NCBI GenBank assembly: GCA_020848315.1
Contig: JADLAH010000348.1
Span: forward strand, 1 to 6,494
Direction of reading: 5' to 3'
DNA length: 6,494 bases
DNA from: Chitinophagales bacterium
GTDB lineage: Bacteria > Bacteroidota > Bacteroidia > Chitinophagales > JADIYW01
In this document: positions 6,339 to 6,494 of the stretch, piece after piece
How the letters are laid out: each line of letters opens with the position of its first letter
Numbering within the stretch: the first letter of the stretch is position 1
Translations under genes and position numbers: made by a program
Notes under the pieces: model-generated
Databases searched by the model: none
What the model was told of the DNA's origin: nothing
Seen by the model: the letters and a program-made list of their open reading frames with translations, nothing else

Positions 6339-6494
6339 ATGCGTAAAAAAACTACCCTTATGAATTTGCTGCTGGCCATTGCTATGCCTGCAGCAGTACA
6401 AGCACACGAACCAGCTAACACCATCGAAAAAGACAAAGCTACCCTACAGCAATTGTGTGGATGCTTTGAGGTAACTTTTAAGTACAAAGAAACT
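6339..6494 (+). CDS. Secreted protein, N-terminal part only; probable DUF6607 family
   Basis: Only 52 residues are visible before the window ends. They begin with a good signal peptide: MRKKTT, a core LMNLLLAIAMPAA, then VQA with likely cleavage before HEPANT (about residue 22/23). No lipobox is present, so the product should be a soluble periplasmic or surface protein rather than a lipoprotein. The mature start has an acidic/basic stretch (TIEKDKATLQQL) and then CGCFEVTFKYKET (residues 40-52), with paired cysteines. This resembles the start of Bacteroidota proteins classed as DUF6607, which I recall opening with a CGC[FY]EV-F-(Y/F)-ET block. The family has no established function, and the assignment rests on this motif alone. 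The ATG at 6339 follows CTAAATAAAA without a Shine-Dalgarno, and the leader contains nested inverted repeats. Confidence 0.65.
   Translation, partial: MRKKTTLMNLLLAIAMPAAVQAHEPANTIEKDKATLQQLCGCFEVTFKYKET

Overview
The window looks like chromosomal DNA from a member of the Bacteroidota, possibly of the Chitinophagales or Sphingobacteriales type (phylum fairly confident, order a guess). The genes have AT-rich leaders without Shine-Dalgarno sequences. There is one clean Bacteroidota-type -7 box (TAnnTTTG). The gene content also fits: a PorT-like outer-membrane barrel, a UbiA-like membrane protein with a degenerate first motif, and a probable DUF6607 protein. No mobile element, RNA gene, CRISPR array or sign of recent transfer was seen.

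Layout from left to right. 1-1461 (+): the 3' part of an acyl-CoA carboxylase carboxyltransferase subunit, most likely propionyl-CoA carboxylase beta. A stem-loop at 1471-1494 follows, with its T-rich tail on the minus strand. 1523-2206 (-): a small secreted beta-barrel protein. 2292-3143 (+): an alpha/beta hydrolase of the COG4757 kind. 3149-4024 (-): a secreted sphingomyelinase C-like phosphodiesterase that converges on the hydrolase with only 5 bp between stops. 4025-4207 is a divergent control region with a dyad and a promoter. 4208-5290 (+): an M42 metallo-aminopeptidase, closed by a textbook intrinsic terminator at 5309-5340. 5352-6242 (+): a UbiA-like polytopic membrane protein. 6339-6494 (+): the start of a secreted protein with a CGCFEVTFKYKE motif, cut by the window edge.

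The first five genes alternate in strand and the sixth is separated from the fifth by a terminator, so the window reads as single-gene transcription units rather than one pathway operon. I see no evidence of a new multi-gene system. The points most worth following are the sphingomyelinase-like enzyme in a phylum that makes its own sphingolipids, the UbiA-like protein that lacks the first Asp-rich motif, its GTG start just behind a terminator, and two dyad structures in front of the M42 and DUF6607-like genes.
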